Notes under the pieces: generated by a model
The model's database searches: none
Seen by the model: only the letters and a program-made list of their open reading frames with translations
What the model was told of the DNA's origin: nothing
Translations under genes and position numbers: made by a program
Source of the DNA: Chryseobacterium culicis
GTDB taxonomy: Bacteria; Bacteroidota; Bacteroidia; Flavobacteriales; Weeksellaceae
Direction of reading: 5' to 3'
Length of the DNA stretch: 64,000 nucleotides
Assembly: GCF_900108365.1 (NCBI RefSeq)
Contig: NZ_FNWQ01000006.1
Coordinates: 62,001-126,000, forward strand
Part shown: positions 1-8,570 of the stretch, piece after piece
Layout of the letters: each line of letters begins with the position of its first letter
Position numbering within the stretch: position 1 is the stretch's first letter

Positions 1-287
1 ATTAAATTCAGCTGTGGATTAATATCAAGAAGTCTTTCTGCAACAACTTCTACCTTATGTTTTCCTACAGTAGAGTGCAGAGCTGGAAGCTGCCTGTTGA
101 TGTTGGTAATATCCACCGTATCACCATCCACAATCGTCATCTTTCCTACTCCGGCTCTCGCAAGAAATTCAGCGGCAAAAGAACCTACTCCGCCCAGGCC
201 TACAACAAGCACATTCGCTTTTATCAGCTTTTCTAATCCATCTTCCTTTATCAGAAGTTCAGTTCTTTCCAGCCAGTATTTATCCAT
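1..287 (-). CDS. tcdA: tRNA threonylcarbamoyladenosine dehydratase (TcdA/CsdL), 3' part cut by window edge
   Basis: This is the N-terminal ~95 residues of a ThiF/MoeB-fold protein; the rest lies outside the window. The start MDKYWLERTELL is typical of TcdA, the ATP-dependent enzyme that cyclises t6A37 in tRNA to ct6A. A Rossmann motif GLGGVGS lies at residues 30-36. The D54-x-D56 acidic pair and N62-x-N64-R65 match the E1-like adenylation site. The ATG at 287 overlaps the end of the upstream TatD-like gene by 8 bases, so the two are probably cotranscribed. MoeB and ThiF share this fold, but the N-terminal sequence favours TcdA. Confidence 0.85.
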   Translation of the reverse strand, partial: MDKYWLERTELLIKEDGLEKLIKANVLVVGLGGVGSFAAEFLARAGVGKMTIVDGDTVDITNINRQLPALHSTVGKHKVEVVAERLLDINPQLNL

Positions 288-903
288 TTCTTATAGAATA
301 TAAATTGTGTAAAATTTGTTCGTTCAGATCCTCCGGGGAAATTCCTCTTATTTCCGAAACTTTAAAATAGAGCTCTTCAATGTTAAAGTCTTCGTTATCA
401 GTCTCCAAAAAGAATTTGTCCGGGGGGATGTTTTTTAAAATTTCCTGCAAAGATAAATTATACAAAACAGCTTTTCCAAAACTCAGATAAAAATTATGAG
501 CCAGAAGATCTTCAGCAATTTGCTTTTTTTTATTGAAACCATGAATGATCATAGGTTGTTCAGCCTTCTTCCGGAAAGAAATAACTTCGTAAAATTTTCT
601 TACACAATGAATAATAATAGGCTTTTTTACCTCATTGGCAATCATAATCTGCTGTAAGAACGCTTCATTCTGAAGGTTCTCATCCGCAGAAACTAAAGAG
701 TCCAGTCCGCATTCACCAATTGCAAAACAGTTTTGAGAGATCATGCTTCTCATCCACGAAAGCTGCTCTTTCAGGTTGTTAACGTCAATATCGTTAGGAT
801 GAATTCCTACAGAATACGGGAAATCAGGCGGAATTTCTTTCGCAAGATTATAAATTCCGTTTCTGATGTATTTTTTATGATGGTGAAAATCAAAAAATTC
901 CAT
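280..903 (-). CDS. TatD family metal-dependent hydrolase
   Basis: A 207-residue TIM-barrel metallohydrolase of the TatD family (deoxyribonuclease or RNA quality-control enzymes). Metal ligands are visible: D5-F-H7-H8-H9 (the D-x-H-x-H motif), E64 in GECGLD, H99 in IIHC, H121 in IIHGF and D169 in LETDNE. It is shorter than the usual ~255 residues, with a compact N-terminal half. I chose the ATG at 903; a TTG two codons upstream (909) is also in frame but less likely. The 3' end overlaps the tcdA start by 8 bases. The substrate is unknown. Confidence 0.82.
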   Translation of the reverse strand: MEFFDFHHHKKYIRNGIYNLAKEIPPDFPYSVGIHPNDIDVNNLKEQLSWMRSMISQNCFAIGECGLDSLVSADENLQNEAFLQQIMIANEVKKPIIIHCVRKFYEVISFRKKAEQPMIIHGFNKKKQIAEDLLAHNFYLSFGKAVLYNLSLQEILKNIPPDKFFLETDNEDFNIEELYFKVSEIRGISPEDLNEQILHNLYSIRNG

Positions 904-942
904 GTTCAAAAATAGTATTTTTCAGATTTAATTTAAAATTAT

Positions 943-956
943 TAAACGATCGTTTA
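943..956. promoter_or_regulatory. 14-bp perfect palindrome, candidate TetR operator
   Basis: TAAACGATCGTTTA is a perfect inverted repeat in the space between the divergent TatD-like gene (start 903) and the TetR-type regulator (start 1000). TetR-family proteins bind such short palindromes near their own promoters, so autoregulation is the simplest reading. This is inferred from position and symmetry only. Confidence 0.55.
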
Positions 957-999
957 TAAATGTGTTAAAAATTTCTTAACTTTACTCAAAGTGCACTTC

Positions 1000-1629
1000 A
1001 TGAAAAAAAAATTTACAGAAAAACAGATTCATATATTGGATATTGCGGAAGAGCTCATTGCCAAAAAAGGTTATGAGGGAACTTCAGTACGAGATATTTG
1101 TTCCAAAGCTAATATCAATGTCGCTATGATCTCTTATTACTTCGGTTCTAAAGAGAAAATGATGTCTTATCTCTATCAGTACAGGGTACTGAAAACCCGG
1201 GAAAATTTCTCAGAATTTGCTGATACTATTAAAGAAGGAAAACCGGAAATGCAGATGCGCGAGATGATTAAATACATCGTTTCACAGCTGTTCAAATACA
1301 ATTATTTCCATGGTTTTGTCACTCAGGAACTCAGACATACAGAAAATCTTAAAGATGAGCTGCTGGATTTCTATCAGTTATTTGTAAAAAAGCTGGATGA
1401 AGTTATCAAAAAAGGGGTCGCTTCCGGAGTATTTACCTTTACTCCTAAGCCTGAAGACATTCTTACCATGATTATAGGGTCTACCTTATTTGTCATCCGA
1501 AATAAAAACTTCTACGAGCTCTATGTTCCGAGCAAAAATGAAGAAACCTACGCAAAAGAAGCGGAGAAAAAGGTGAGAATGAATCTTTTATTGAGTGTTT
1601 TTGCTATTTTGGGATACGCTGCAGACTAA
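1000..1629 (+). CDS. TetR/AcrR family transcriptional regulator
   Basis: A TetR-type repressor of about 209 residues. The N-terminal ~60 residues hold the helix-turn-helix, with EGTSVRDICSKANINVAM followed by the recognition-helix landmark SYYFGSKE. The C-terminal two thirds is the helical ligand-binding and dimerisation domain, which does not reveal the ligand. I chose the ATG at 1000; a GTG at 991 is in frame and would add three residues. A 14-bp palindrome lies 44 bases upstream. No efflux pump lies next to it, so the target is probably elsewhere or the divergent gene. Confidence 0.85.
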   Translation: MKKKFTEKQIHILDIAEELIAKKGYEGTSVRDICSKANINVAMISYYFGSKEKMMSYLYQYRVLKTRENFSEFADTIKEGKPEMQMREMIKYIVSQLFKYNYFHGFVTQELRHTENLKDELLDFYQLFVKKLDEVIKKGVASGVFTFTPKPEDILTMIIGSTLFVIRNKNFYELYVPSKNEETYAKEAEKKVRMNLLLSVFAILGYAAD

Positions 1630-1676
1630 AATTACGTTAAATATTCATAAAAAAAAATCTATTGACAAAAAAGTTA

Positions 1677-1684
1677 TATTTTTG
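1677..1684 (+). promoter_or_regulatory. -7 promoter box of bamD
   Basis: TATTTTTG matches the Bacteroidota -7 consensus TAnnTTTG and lies 49 bases before the bamD start. A TTGAC at 1662 is closer than the usual -33 spacing, so only the -7 box is supported. Confidence 0.45.
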
Positions 1685-1732
1685 CAAATTAGTAAATCGG
1701 CTGTATAATCCGAAAACTGTTGAATTTTTTAT

Positions 1733-2728
1733 ATGAAAAAATATATTTTAGGTCTTTTTGCTGTAGCGGTAATTTCATCTTGTGTAAGCCAACAGGAAAG
1801 AGCGATGAGGAGTGCTGATAAAGAGTTTATCTTAAAGGCAGCTAATGAAAACTTCGCTAAGAAAAAGTGGAAAAATGCATTGGCTCTTTATGACAGACTT
1901 GCAAATCTTGTGGCAGGAACCGATGATTTTCCAAATGTAGGTTTCAATACTGCTTACGCTAACTATTATGACAAGAGTTATAAGCTGGCAGGTCACCAGT
2001 TTAAAAACTTTGCCGTTAGTTTTCCAAAAGATCCGAGAGCTGAAGAAGCAGCATATATGTCTGCACTGTGCTATTATGAAGGATCTATGGATTATAACCT
2101 GGACCAGTCCAGTACAGAACTGGCTATTAATGAGCTTCAGGAGTTCCTGAACAATTATCCCAACTCTGAAAGGTCTAAAAATATCAGCCAACTAATTGAT
2201 GAGCTGTCTTATAAGCTGGAATTTAAAGCTTACGAAAACGGAAAGCAATATTACAAAATGGGTGAGTATAAAGCTGCTACCGTAGCTTTGGAAAACGTTT
2301 TGGAAGATTTCCCAAGTACAAAACTTCGTTCTAAGATTTATGATTATATCATGAAGTCGCGTTATGAACTGGCGATGAAATCTGTATACAATCTTAAAGA
2401 CGAACGTATTGAAAGCGCATTAACTTATACAAAGCTGGTAGAGAAAGAACTTCCTAACACAGAATACGCTAAAACAGCAGCAGATCTGAGAGCTAAGCTG
2501 GAAAAGGAAAAAGAAAACTTTGCTGTAGTTAAAAAACAAACAGAAGCAAGAATGGCTGTCTTAACCGCAAGACAGAAAAAAGAAGCTGATAAACTTGCCG
2601 CTAAGGATAAAACTGAGCAGCAGATCAAAGATCAGATCAGCAATGAAAAGAAAGCAATGCAGTTACAGAGGGACAGTGCAGCACTTAAGACCCCTCCTCC
2701 GGCAGCGACTTTCAAAATTCAAAGATAA
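1733..2728 (+). CDS. bamD: Outer membrane protein assembly factor BamD
   Basis: A 331-residue lipoprotein of the BAM complex, which inserts beta-barrel proteins into the outer membrane. The signal peptide ends in a lipobox (VISSC, Cys17). Residues ~30-270 are TPR-like helical repeats of the YfiO/BamD type (for example NFAKKKWKNALALYDRL and YYKMGEYKAATVALENVL). Residues ~255-312 form a charged, lysine-rich coiled-coil tail longer than in E. coli BamD. rpoZ follows after 42 bases, then coaBC, an order I recognise from Flavobacteriia. Confidence 0.93.
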   Translation: MKKYILGLFAVAVISSCVSQQERAMRSADKEFILKAANENFAKKKWKNALALYDRLANLVAGTDDFPNVGFNTAYANYYDKSYKLAGHQFKNFAVSFPKDPRAEEAAYMSALCYYEGSMDYNLDQSSTELAINELQEFLNNYPNSERSKNISQLIDELSYKLEFKAYENGKQYYKMGEYKAATVALENVLEDFPSTKLRSKIYDYIMKSRYELAMKSVYNLKDERIESALTYTKLVEKELPNTEYAKTAADLRAKLEKEKENFAVVKKQTEARMAVLTARQKKEADKLAAKDKTEQQIKDQISNEKKAMQLQRDSAALKTPPPAATFKIQR

Positions 2729-2732
2729 TTCG

Positions 2733-2740
2733 TAAATTTG
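2733..2740 (+). promoter_or_regulatory. -7 promoter box of rpoZ
   Basis: TAAATTTG fits TAnnTTTG and lies 30 bases before the rpoZ ATG, just after the bamD stop. It would allow rpoZ to be transcribed separately from bamD. No convincing -33 box is seen. Confidence 0.4.
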
Positions 2741-2770
2741 CCATCTTAAAATAAAAATAATTTTCTCAAA

Positions 2771-3094
2771 ATGAGTGTAAAAGATACAAAAGCAGAAGTA
2801 AATACGATTACTTACGATAAAGATAAGATTGAAGATAAAGTAGGTTCAATCTATGAAGCTATTGTTATCATGGGAAAGAGAGCAGAGCAGATCAATGCGG
2901 AGATCCGTACGGAGCTTCACAACAAATTGGATGAATTTGCCGTTCACAATTCTACATTAGAAGAGGTTTTCGAAAACAGAGAACAAATTGAGATCTCTAA
3001 ACATTACGAAAAGCTTCCAAAGCCAACTTCAATAGCTATTGAAGAGTGGTTAAACGGAGATGTTTATTTCAGAAAAACAGAAGAGAGAAAATAA
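2771..3094 (+). CDS. rpoZ: DNA-directed RNA polymerase subunit omega
   Basis: A 107-residue protein matching the Bacteroidota form of the omega subunit, which helps assemble RNA polymerase by clamping the beta-prime C-terminus. The conserved core is residues ~18-45, with YEAIVIMGKRAEQIN, the counterpart of the omega helix that contacts beta-prime. The C-terminus (KPTSIAIEEWLNGDVYFRK) is typical of the flavobacterial version. The bamD-rpoZ-coaBC order supports the call. Confidence 0.9.
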   Translation: MSVKDTKAEVNTITYDKDKIEDKVGSIYEAIVIMGKRAEQINAEIRTELHNKLDEFAVHNSTLEEVFENREQIEISKHYEKLPKPTSIAIEEWLNGDVYFRKTEERK

Positions 3095-3216
3095 ATCTTC
3101 TGTGTTTTATAGATGAAGGTCATAAAGGAAATCTTTTCTTTTATGACCTTTGTTGTTTTAAAGCCTGATGGTGTGGGAAAAAATAAGTATTTTAGTATTT
3201 CAAAAATTAGAACTAA

Positions 3217-4425
3217 ATGAGTGTTTCCGGAAAAAAGATTCTTATTGCGGTCTCTGGAGGAATTGCAGCCTACAAAATTCACTTTCTGATAAGAGATTTT
3301 GTGAAAAACGGTGCTGAAGTACAGGTTATTATGACGCCTGATGCAGAACAATTTGTGACAAAACTAAGCCTGGCTACATTATCTAAAAAACCAGTATATT
3401 CAGAATTTTACAGCGATAACGGAACATGGAACAGTCATGTAGAAATGGCACTTTGGGCAGATGTTATGATTGTAGCACCATGCACAGCCAATACCCTGTC
3501 TAAAATGGTTCATGGGATGTGTGATAATCTGGTAATAGCAACTTACATGTCTGCTAAATGCCCCGTATTGATTGCTCCGGCGATGGATCTTGATATGTAT
3601 GCACACCCTTCCACCAAAAAGAATCTGGAACTTGCTGAAAGCTTCGGCCATATCATTATTCCAGCTGAAAACGGAGAGCTTGCAAGCGGGCTGATCGGGC
3701 AGGGAAGAATGGCAGAGCCGGCAACTATTTTTAGTACCGCTGAACATCATTTTGCCAACGGCTTATCAAAAAGTCTTCAGGGAAAAACAGTTCTGATCAC
3801 TGCAGGACCAACGTATGAAGCACTGGATCCTGTGAGGTTCATTGGAAATCATTCTTCCGGAAAAATGGGATTTTCTCTGGCAGAAGAAGCTTCCAGAAGA
3901 GGTGCTAAAGTGATTCTTATTTCCGGGCCAAGCGTTCAAACCATTCATGATCCGAATGTAGAACTTCATAAAGTGACTTCAGCTAAGGAAATGCTGGCAA
4001 AAGTATTTGAGTTCTATGATAAAATAGACATTGGTATTGCCAGTGCTGCAGTGGCTGATTATGCTCCGAAGGAAGTCGCAAAGGAAAAAATCAAAAAGAA
4101 TGATGAAAACCTGACCATAGAGCTGGTAAAGAACCCGGACATCCTGAAAACCATGGGTGAAAAGAAAACCCACCAGTTTTTGGTAGGATTTGCCCTGGAA
4201 ACCCAGAATGAAGAGGAAAATGCAAAAGGAAAACTTGAAAAGAAAAATCTGGACATGATTGTTTTAAACTCTCTGCGCGATGAAGGAGCAGGGTTTAAAA
4301 ATGATACCAATAAAATAAAAATATTTACCAGGACGGAGAAAAAAGAATTCGACCTTAAATCTAAAGACGAGGTAGCGAAGGATATTCTCAATTTTGTTGA
4401 ATCTCAGATAAGCCAGCCGTTATAA
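3217..4425 (+). CDS. coaBC: Bifunctional phosphopantothenoylcysteine decarboxylase / phosphopantothenate-cysteine ligase CoaBC
   Basis: A 402-residue bifunctional enzyme for two successive steps of coenzyme A synthesis. Residues ~1-185 are the FMN-dependent decarboxylase (CoaC): GGIAAYK near the start, catalytic-type His74 in NSHVEMA, and the substrate motif PAMDLDMY at 121-128. Residues ~189-402 are the ligase (CoaB), with ITAGPTYEALDPVRFIGNHS and the lysine-rich KEKIKKN segment. Two positions differ from the E. coli motifs as I recall them: the PxMN Asn is Asp124, and the ACG Cys of the active-site flap is Ser (ASGLIGQGRM). Full length otherwise. A strong hairpin terminator follows. Confidence 0.93.
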   Translation: MSVSGKKILIAVSGGIAAYKIHFLIRDFVKNGAEVQVIMTPDAEQFVTKLSLATLSKKPVYSEFYSDNGTWNSHVEMALWADVMIVAPCTANTLSKMVHGMCDNLVIATYMSAKCPVLIAPAMDLDMYAHPSTKKNLELAESFGHIIIPAENGELASGLIGQGRMAEPATIFSTAEHHFANGLSKSLQGKTVLITAGPTYEALDPVRFIGNHSSGKMGFSLAEEASRRGAKVILISGPSVQTIHDPNVELHKVTSAKEMLAKVFEFYDKIDIGIASAAVADYAPKEVAKEKIKKNDENLTIELVKNPDILKTMGEKKTHQFLVGFALETQNEEENAKGKLEKKNLDMIVLNSLRDEGAGFKNDTNKIKIFTRTEKKEFDLKSKDEVAKDILNFVESQISQPL

Positions 4426-4453
4426 ATTGAGATCAGTGATTATTGCGTAAAAT

Positions 4454-4494
4454 AAAATCAGGGCGGTTTAACAAAGTTAAACCGCCCTGATTTT
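4454..4494. terminator. Bidirectional terminator, 19-bp perfect stem
   Basis: The left arm AAAATCAGGGCGGTTTAAC (4454-4472) pairs perfectly with 4476-4494 around an AAA loop. The A-run and T-run ends make it work in both directions. It separates the convergent coaBC and ELWxxDGT genes. Confidence 0.9.
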
Positions 4495-4509
4495 ATAACT
4501 CACAGTAAA

Positions 4510-7278
4510 TTATTTCTTTATTAATTTACTGGTATGTTTTCGTAGATTGGTTATTATATCCAAAATATAAATGCCTGAAGGAATGTTCTGAACATTGATA
4601 AGGGATGTATTGTGAGTAGAAACCTGTCTGCCATTTATGTCGTAAATCACCACTTTTACGATCCTTTCCTGATTGCTTAATTTAATATGTATCTCAGTGC
4701 TGGCCGGATTTGGATATATTACTATTTTGTCATTACCTGTACTACCTTCCTTGCGGGTACTTAAAGTATTTATCTGGTCTGTGATAAAAAGTTCCTCTCC
4801 GTGAGTATTATACAGATCAGCGCTAAAATACATTTTTGAATTATGAGTAAACAAGCTTCTGATCCAAAGATAATTGGGCTGCTGCAAAACCTGATTATTA
4901 GCTGCAAAGCTCAGCTCCTGATAATTACCGGGGTTTCCGTTGGTTTTGAAGACCTTTTGTAAAGAAGATATACCATACAATTCATTATTGATGCAATTGA
5001 AGTTTGAATATCCCTGAGTTCCTGTGGCAGCAAGAATAGAGCCGGCTGCTGTCCCATCCGTTCTGAATAATTTTTGTCTTTGATAATCAACAAAATAATC
5101 AAAGTTTCCGCATTTTTTTATGATATAGGCTCCGTCAGAATTAATCTGTGTAACCATCTGAGTGTTTTGTGGTGTACCGTCTGTAACATTTAATGCTGTA
5201 ATAAATCCGTTATTCGTGGCGGAAAAGAAATATAATTTATTGTTTTTTACAAATGATTTTCCATTTATATAAGAATAAGAATCTTTCACAAGATTTACCT
5301 GATTGGTCATATCGTCGATATAATACAGTTTCGTATTGTTACCGAAATTTGGGCTGTCAGAAAAGAATACTTTATCATTAACCGGGCTCAAAAAGCTGTT
5401 AAGAGCATATATATTATATAAATCTGTAATTTTTAAGGTACCGGCTGCTGTTCCATCTGATTTCCAGATTTCTGTTGTGGAATTATTGAGCATTTTAAAA
5501 TAGATACCGGAATCGGTTTTCGCAAAATCAATATCAACATTGTTTATAGAGGAAGGGAAATTGCTTACAGTTTTTTCTACTAATAAAGTAAAGTTAGCCG
5601 TATTGTTATCCAGGCTCCACATTCTCATATAATTATCCGATAAATTAAACGTTTTGACAAGAATTTTATCATTGTTTAAAGAATAAGTGCCGTAGATTTT
5701 TTCATTTAAAGGAGGTGATATTTGTTGTACAGTATTTGTGGTAGTATTAGTTTGTACTAATTTATTACTGTGAAAATAAATATAATTTCCGGAGACAGCT
5801 ACAGGATTGTAGTCTGCAAAGTTATCAGGAAAAGGCTCACGTAAATCACTACTCAGCTTGGTCATATTACTATTGGAATCTACTTTATAAACCTGATAAT
5901 AATACCCATCGCGAGCCAGAAAATAAACTTCTCCGTTTAATTCCGTATAAAAGCGGGGAGCACCATGGCCGGAATAGATTAAATCCTTTTCAACTTTCGA
6001 AATGGTACTGGCAGGATCGTACGAAAACAATTCAGTATTTTTATAGGTAGTATAATAATCTACATAAGAATCCATATATCCTGAAAACACTAATTTATTC
6101 TGATACTCAATAAATTTATTGTCACCGTTAAATTTAATATTGGATTGCGATAGGCTGTTTCCATCAAAGAAATATACGTTTGAAGCATCATTGTTATACT
6201 CTTTTAGTGCCAGATAATTTCCATTATTACTGGGGGAAATCGTTTGAAGAATGGACCCGGAAGGATTGCCTAAGGTGTTGACCTGATCAATCTGGTCAAC
6301 AAAAAAGATGCCTGTATCGGTATCAATGTAGGTATTGTTTTTAAAATAAGTAAGTTTATGAATGTTAGGTATGTTGTTGTATATTACTGTGGTTCCCGGG
6401 GCTGTTCCATCCGTTTTCCATAAGTCCCCATTTACTTTGAAAAGAAGATGGTCATAATTGGTGAAATCAAAATCATAAAGCGTAGCATTGGGGCTCAAAG
6501 GAGAAAAATTTTCAGTATTGATATCAGTACCATCCGTACTCCATAATCCTACATTAAAATTACTGTCTCTGGCGGCAAATACAATTCTGTTATTAAAACT
6601 ATACAGCTTCTCGCTAAACGTAATGGAGGAATAAGGACCGGGAATAATATCTTTTACAAGAGTTGTTCCGGCTAAGGTTCCATCCGTTTTCCATAATTCT
6701 CGCCCATATATACTGTTGGTTCCAAAGAAGAATACATATCCGTTACTTTCCTGTAAAGAATTTCCTATATTATAGATATTGCTGACCTGAAAAGTTCCGG
6801 CTGAAGTTCCATCACTGATGTAAAGATTTTGCTGGAAGGTAAAATACAGCTTACCATTTAAAACTTTAGCAACAATATTGTTGGAAGATGGATAATAGGT
6901 ATTGAAATCTTTAACTTTTGATGTCGAATTTGTAGTCAGATCCGTAGACCAAAGTTGAAGATTAGAATTATCAGAAGCAAAATAGCAAACCTTATTACCG
7001 ATCTGGTAGAATTCACTTTTGAGCATACTGTCTGTAAAGCTTCCATTGATATTCTGAACTATTTCGGCAGTTTGTGTTTGTAAATTATACTTATGTGGTT
7101 CAATTCCGGAACCGGTATTGGCTGCAAATATCAGATTGTTGCCTACCTGCAGTAACCCTTTGGGTTCAGATCCCGGGAAAAAGTTGGTTTCTTTTAAGGA
7201 AGCATTTATAGGCGTTTGAGCCCTTATTGCCAATATACCAATTAAAAAAAATGATAAAGCGGGTATTAGTTTTTTCAT
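4510..7278 (-). CDS. T9SS-secreted ELWxxDGT-repeat protein
   Basis: A 922-residue secreted protein. It has an N-terminal signal peptide (residues ~1-20) and a C-terminal type A T9SS sorting domain of ~75 residues (IVIYPNPASTEIHIKL ... GIYILDI). Between them are many copies of a propeller-like repeat marked by ELWKTDGTLAGTTLVKDI, LWKTDGTAPGTTV, EIWKSDGTAAGTLKITD and LFRTDGTAAGS, the ELWxxDGT family. Such repeats probably form beta-propellers exposed on the cell surface or released. The ligand is unknown. It is transcribed away from the divergent DUF4835 gene and ends at the shared terminator with coaBC. Confidence 0.88.
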   Translation of the reverse strand: MKKLIPALSFFLIGILAIRAQTPINASLKETNFFPGSEPKGLLQVGNNLIFAANTGSGIEPHKYNLQTQTAEIVQNINGSFTDSMLKSEFYQIGNKVCYFASDNSNLQLWSTDLTTNSTSKVKDFNTYYPSSNNIVAKVLNGKLYFTFQQNLYISDGTSAGTFQVSNIYNIGNSLQESNGYVFFFGTNSIYGRELWKTDGTLAGTTLVKDIIPGPYSSITFSEKLYSFNNRIVFAARDSNFNVGLWSTDGTDINTENFSPLSPNATLYDFDFTNYDHLLFKVNGDLWKTDGTAPGTTVIYNNIPNIHKLTYFKNNTYIDTDTGIFFVDQIDQVNTLGNPSGSILQTISPSNNGNYLALKEYNNDASNVYFFDGNSLSQSNIKFNGDNKFIEYQNKLVFSGYMDSYVDYYTTYKNTELFSYDPASTISKVEKDLIYSGHGAPRFYTELNGEVYFLARDGYYYQVYKVDSNSNMTKLSSDLREPFPDNFADYNPVAVSGNYIYFHSNKLVQTNTTTNTVQQISPPLNEKIYGTYSLNNDKILVKTFNLSDNYMRMWSLDNNTANFTLLVEKTVSNFPSSINNVDIDFAKTDSGIYFKMLNNSTTEIWKSDGTAAGTLKITDLYNIYALNSFLSPVNDKVFFSDSPNFGNNTKLYYIDDMTNQVNLVKDSYSYINGKSFVKNNKLYFFSATNNGFITALNVTDGTPQNTQMVTQINSDGAYIIKKCGNFDYFVDYQRQKLFRTDGTAAGSILAATGTQGYSNFNCINNELYGISSLQKVFKTNGNPGNYQELSFAANNQVLQQPNYLWIRSLFTHNSKMYFSADLYNTHGEELFITDQINTLSTRKEGSTGNDKIVIYPNPASTEIHIKLSNQERIVKVVIYDINGRQVSTHNTSLINVQNIPSGIYILDIITNLRKHTSKLIKK

Positions 7279-7535
7279 GCAGCGAAACTGAGAAAAAAAT
7301 ATGAAATTCAGAAATATATTGGTTAAAATTTCGAAAAATTAATATTCATTGTAAGGTTTGTATTGGGCCATTAATCATACACTTTATTCTGTCTGTATCC
7401 CAAACAATTACTATTTTTATATCCGGTATGTTTTTAATTGATGCGTATTTATTTGTGTTTATACTAATTCCTGTTATTTGTAGCGGATACTAAGAATAAT
7501 TTTAATAAATTTCCGTTCTCAATTTTTAGTAGACA
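7279..7535. other. 257-bp divergent intergenic region
   Basis: AT-rich spacer between the divergent ELWxxDGT and DUF4835 genes. It must carry promoters for both, but I see no clear TAnnTTTG box with a matching -33 element, and no hairpin or small ORF I would support. Confidence 0.4.
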
Positions 7536-8441
7536 ATGAAAAGAATTATAAGTTTATTTTTTCTGTTTTTTATCTATACCCAAAGTTTTTCTCAGGAATT
7601 GCTGGCGACTGTTCAGGTAAATGCCCAGCAGCTGGGAGGAAGTAACCAGCAGGCCTATAAGGCACTGGAAAAGAGCCTCAGGGACTTTATAAACAATACC
7701 AGCTGGACAGGGAAAAAGCTCCAGAACTTTGAAAAAATAAAATGTGGCTTTTCCATTGTCATTGGAGAAAGAGACGGTAATAAGTTCAAAGGATCTATTG
7801 TAGTTCAGGCCATGCGTCCCGTTTATAATACAACCTATGAATCTCCTTTGCTGAATCTTCAAGATCAAAGATTTGCTTTTGAATATGTTGAAAATGAAAG
7901 TCTTATATTCAATGAGCGACAGTTTTCAGGGAAAAACTTAACGGATGTAGTCAGCTTTTATATTTATGTTATTTTAGGATTAGACGGAGACAGCTTTCAG
8001 TCTATGGGAGGTTCCCAATGGTTTGCAAAAGCACAGCAGATTGCACAAAATTCCCAAAACAGAAACTATGAAGGCTGGAACACCATCAATGAGCCAAGAA
8101 GCCGTTCTATTCTGATTAACGAAATTATGAACCCCAACTGGAATCAATTGCGTTCCACTATTTATACCTACCACAGAGCCGGCCTGGATAATCTTTTCAA
8201 CCAGGATCAGACTGCCGGGAAAAAAGTGATTTTTGACGCCCTGATGCAATTGAAAATGTACGAGAACAGTTTTCAGCAGGCATTTTTCTTTAACCTGTTT
8301 ATGGATACCAAAAGCGATGAAATTTTCAATATTTTCAATTCCGGAAATAATGGAGGGTTGATTCTTAATGATCTTAAACAGACAATGATCATTCTTTCGC
8401 CGAAAAACATTGATAATAAGTGGAATAAATGGAAAGTCTAA
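7536..8441 (+). CDS. DUF4835 family protein (possible T9SS-associated PorD)
   Basis: A 301-residue protein with a signal peptide (FFLFFIYTQSFSQ) followed by QELLATVQVNAQQLGGSNQQ, characteristic of DUF4835. This family sits immediately upstream of recN in many Bacteroidota, as here (129 bases). I recall the family being annotated as T9SS protein PorD; I treat that as a weak lead. No catalytic motif is visible. Aromatic-rich segments such as MGGSQWFAKAQQIAQ and IYTYHRAGLDNLF are the conserved-looking parts. It is periplasmic or outer-membrane associated by its signal peptide. Confidence 0.8.
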   Translation: MKRIISLFFLFFIYTQSFSQELLATVQVNAQQLGGSNQQAYKALEKSLRDFINNTSWTGKKLQNFEKIKCGFSIVIGERDGNKFKGSIVVQAMRPVYNTTYESPLLNLQDQRFAFEYVENESLIFNERQFSGKNLTDVVSFYIYVILGLDGDSFQSMGGSQWFAKAQQIAQNSQNRNYEGWNTINEPRSRSILINEIMNPNWNQLRSTIYTYHRAGLDNLFNQDQTAGKKVIFDALMQLKMYENSFQQAFFFNLFMDTKSDEIFNIFNSGNNGGLILNDLKQTMIILSPKNIDNKWNKWKV

Positions 8442-8570
8442 GAATTTGTAAATAAGGAGGCGAACAGTCAGATTATGATGAGAAGCAAATCAAAAACATT
8501 TTCTTACTTCAATAAAAAAAAACTTATTTTTACAGTTCAAATTCAAATTGGATCATAACCCGGATTATCA

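Noticed and set aside
97..303. 68-residue + strand ORF at the window start
   Set aside because: It is antisense to tcdA, whose E1-like motifs are clear on the other strand.
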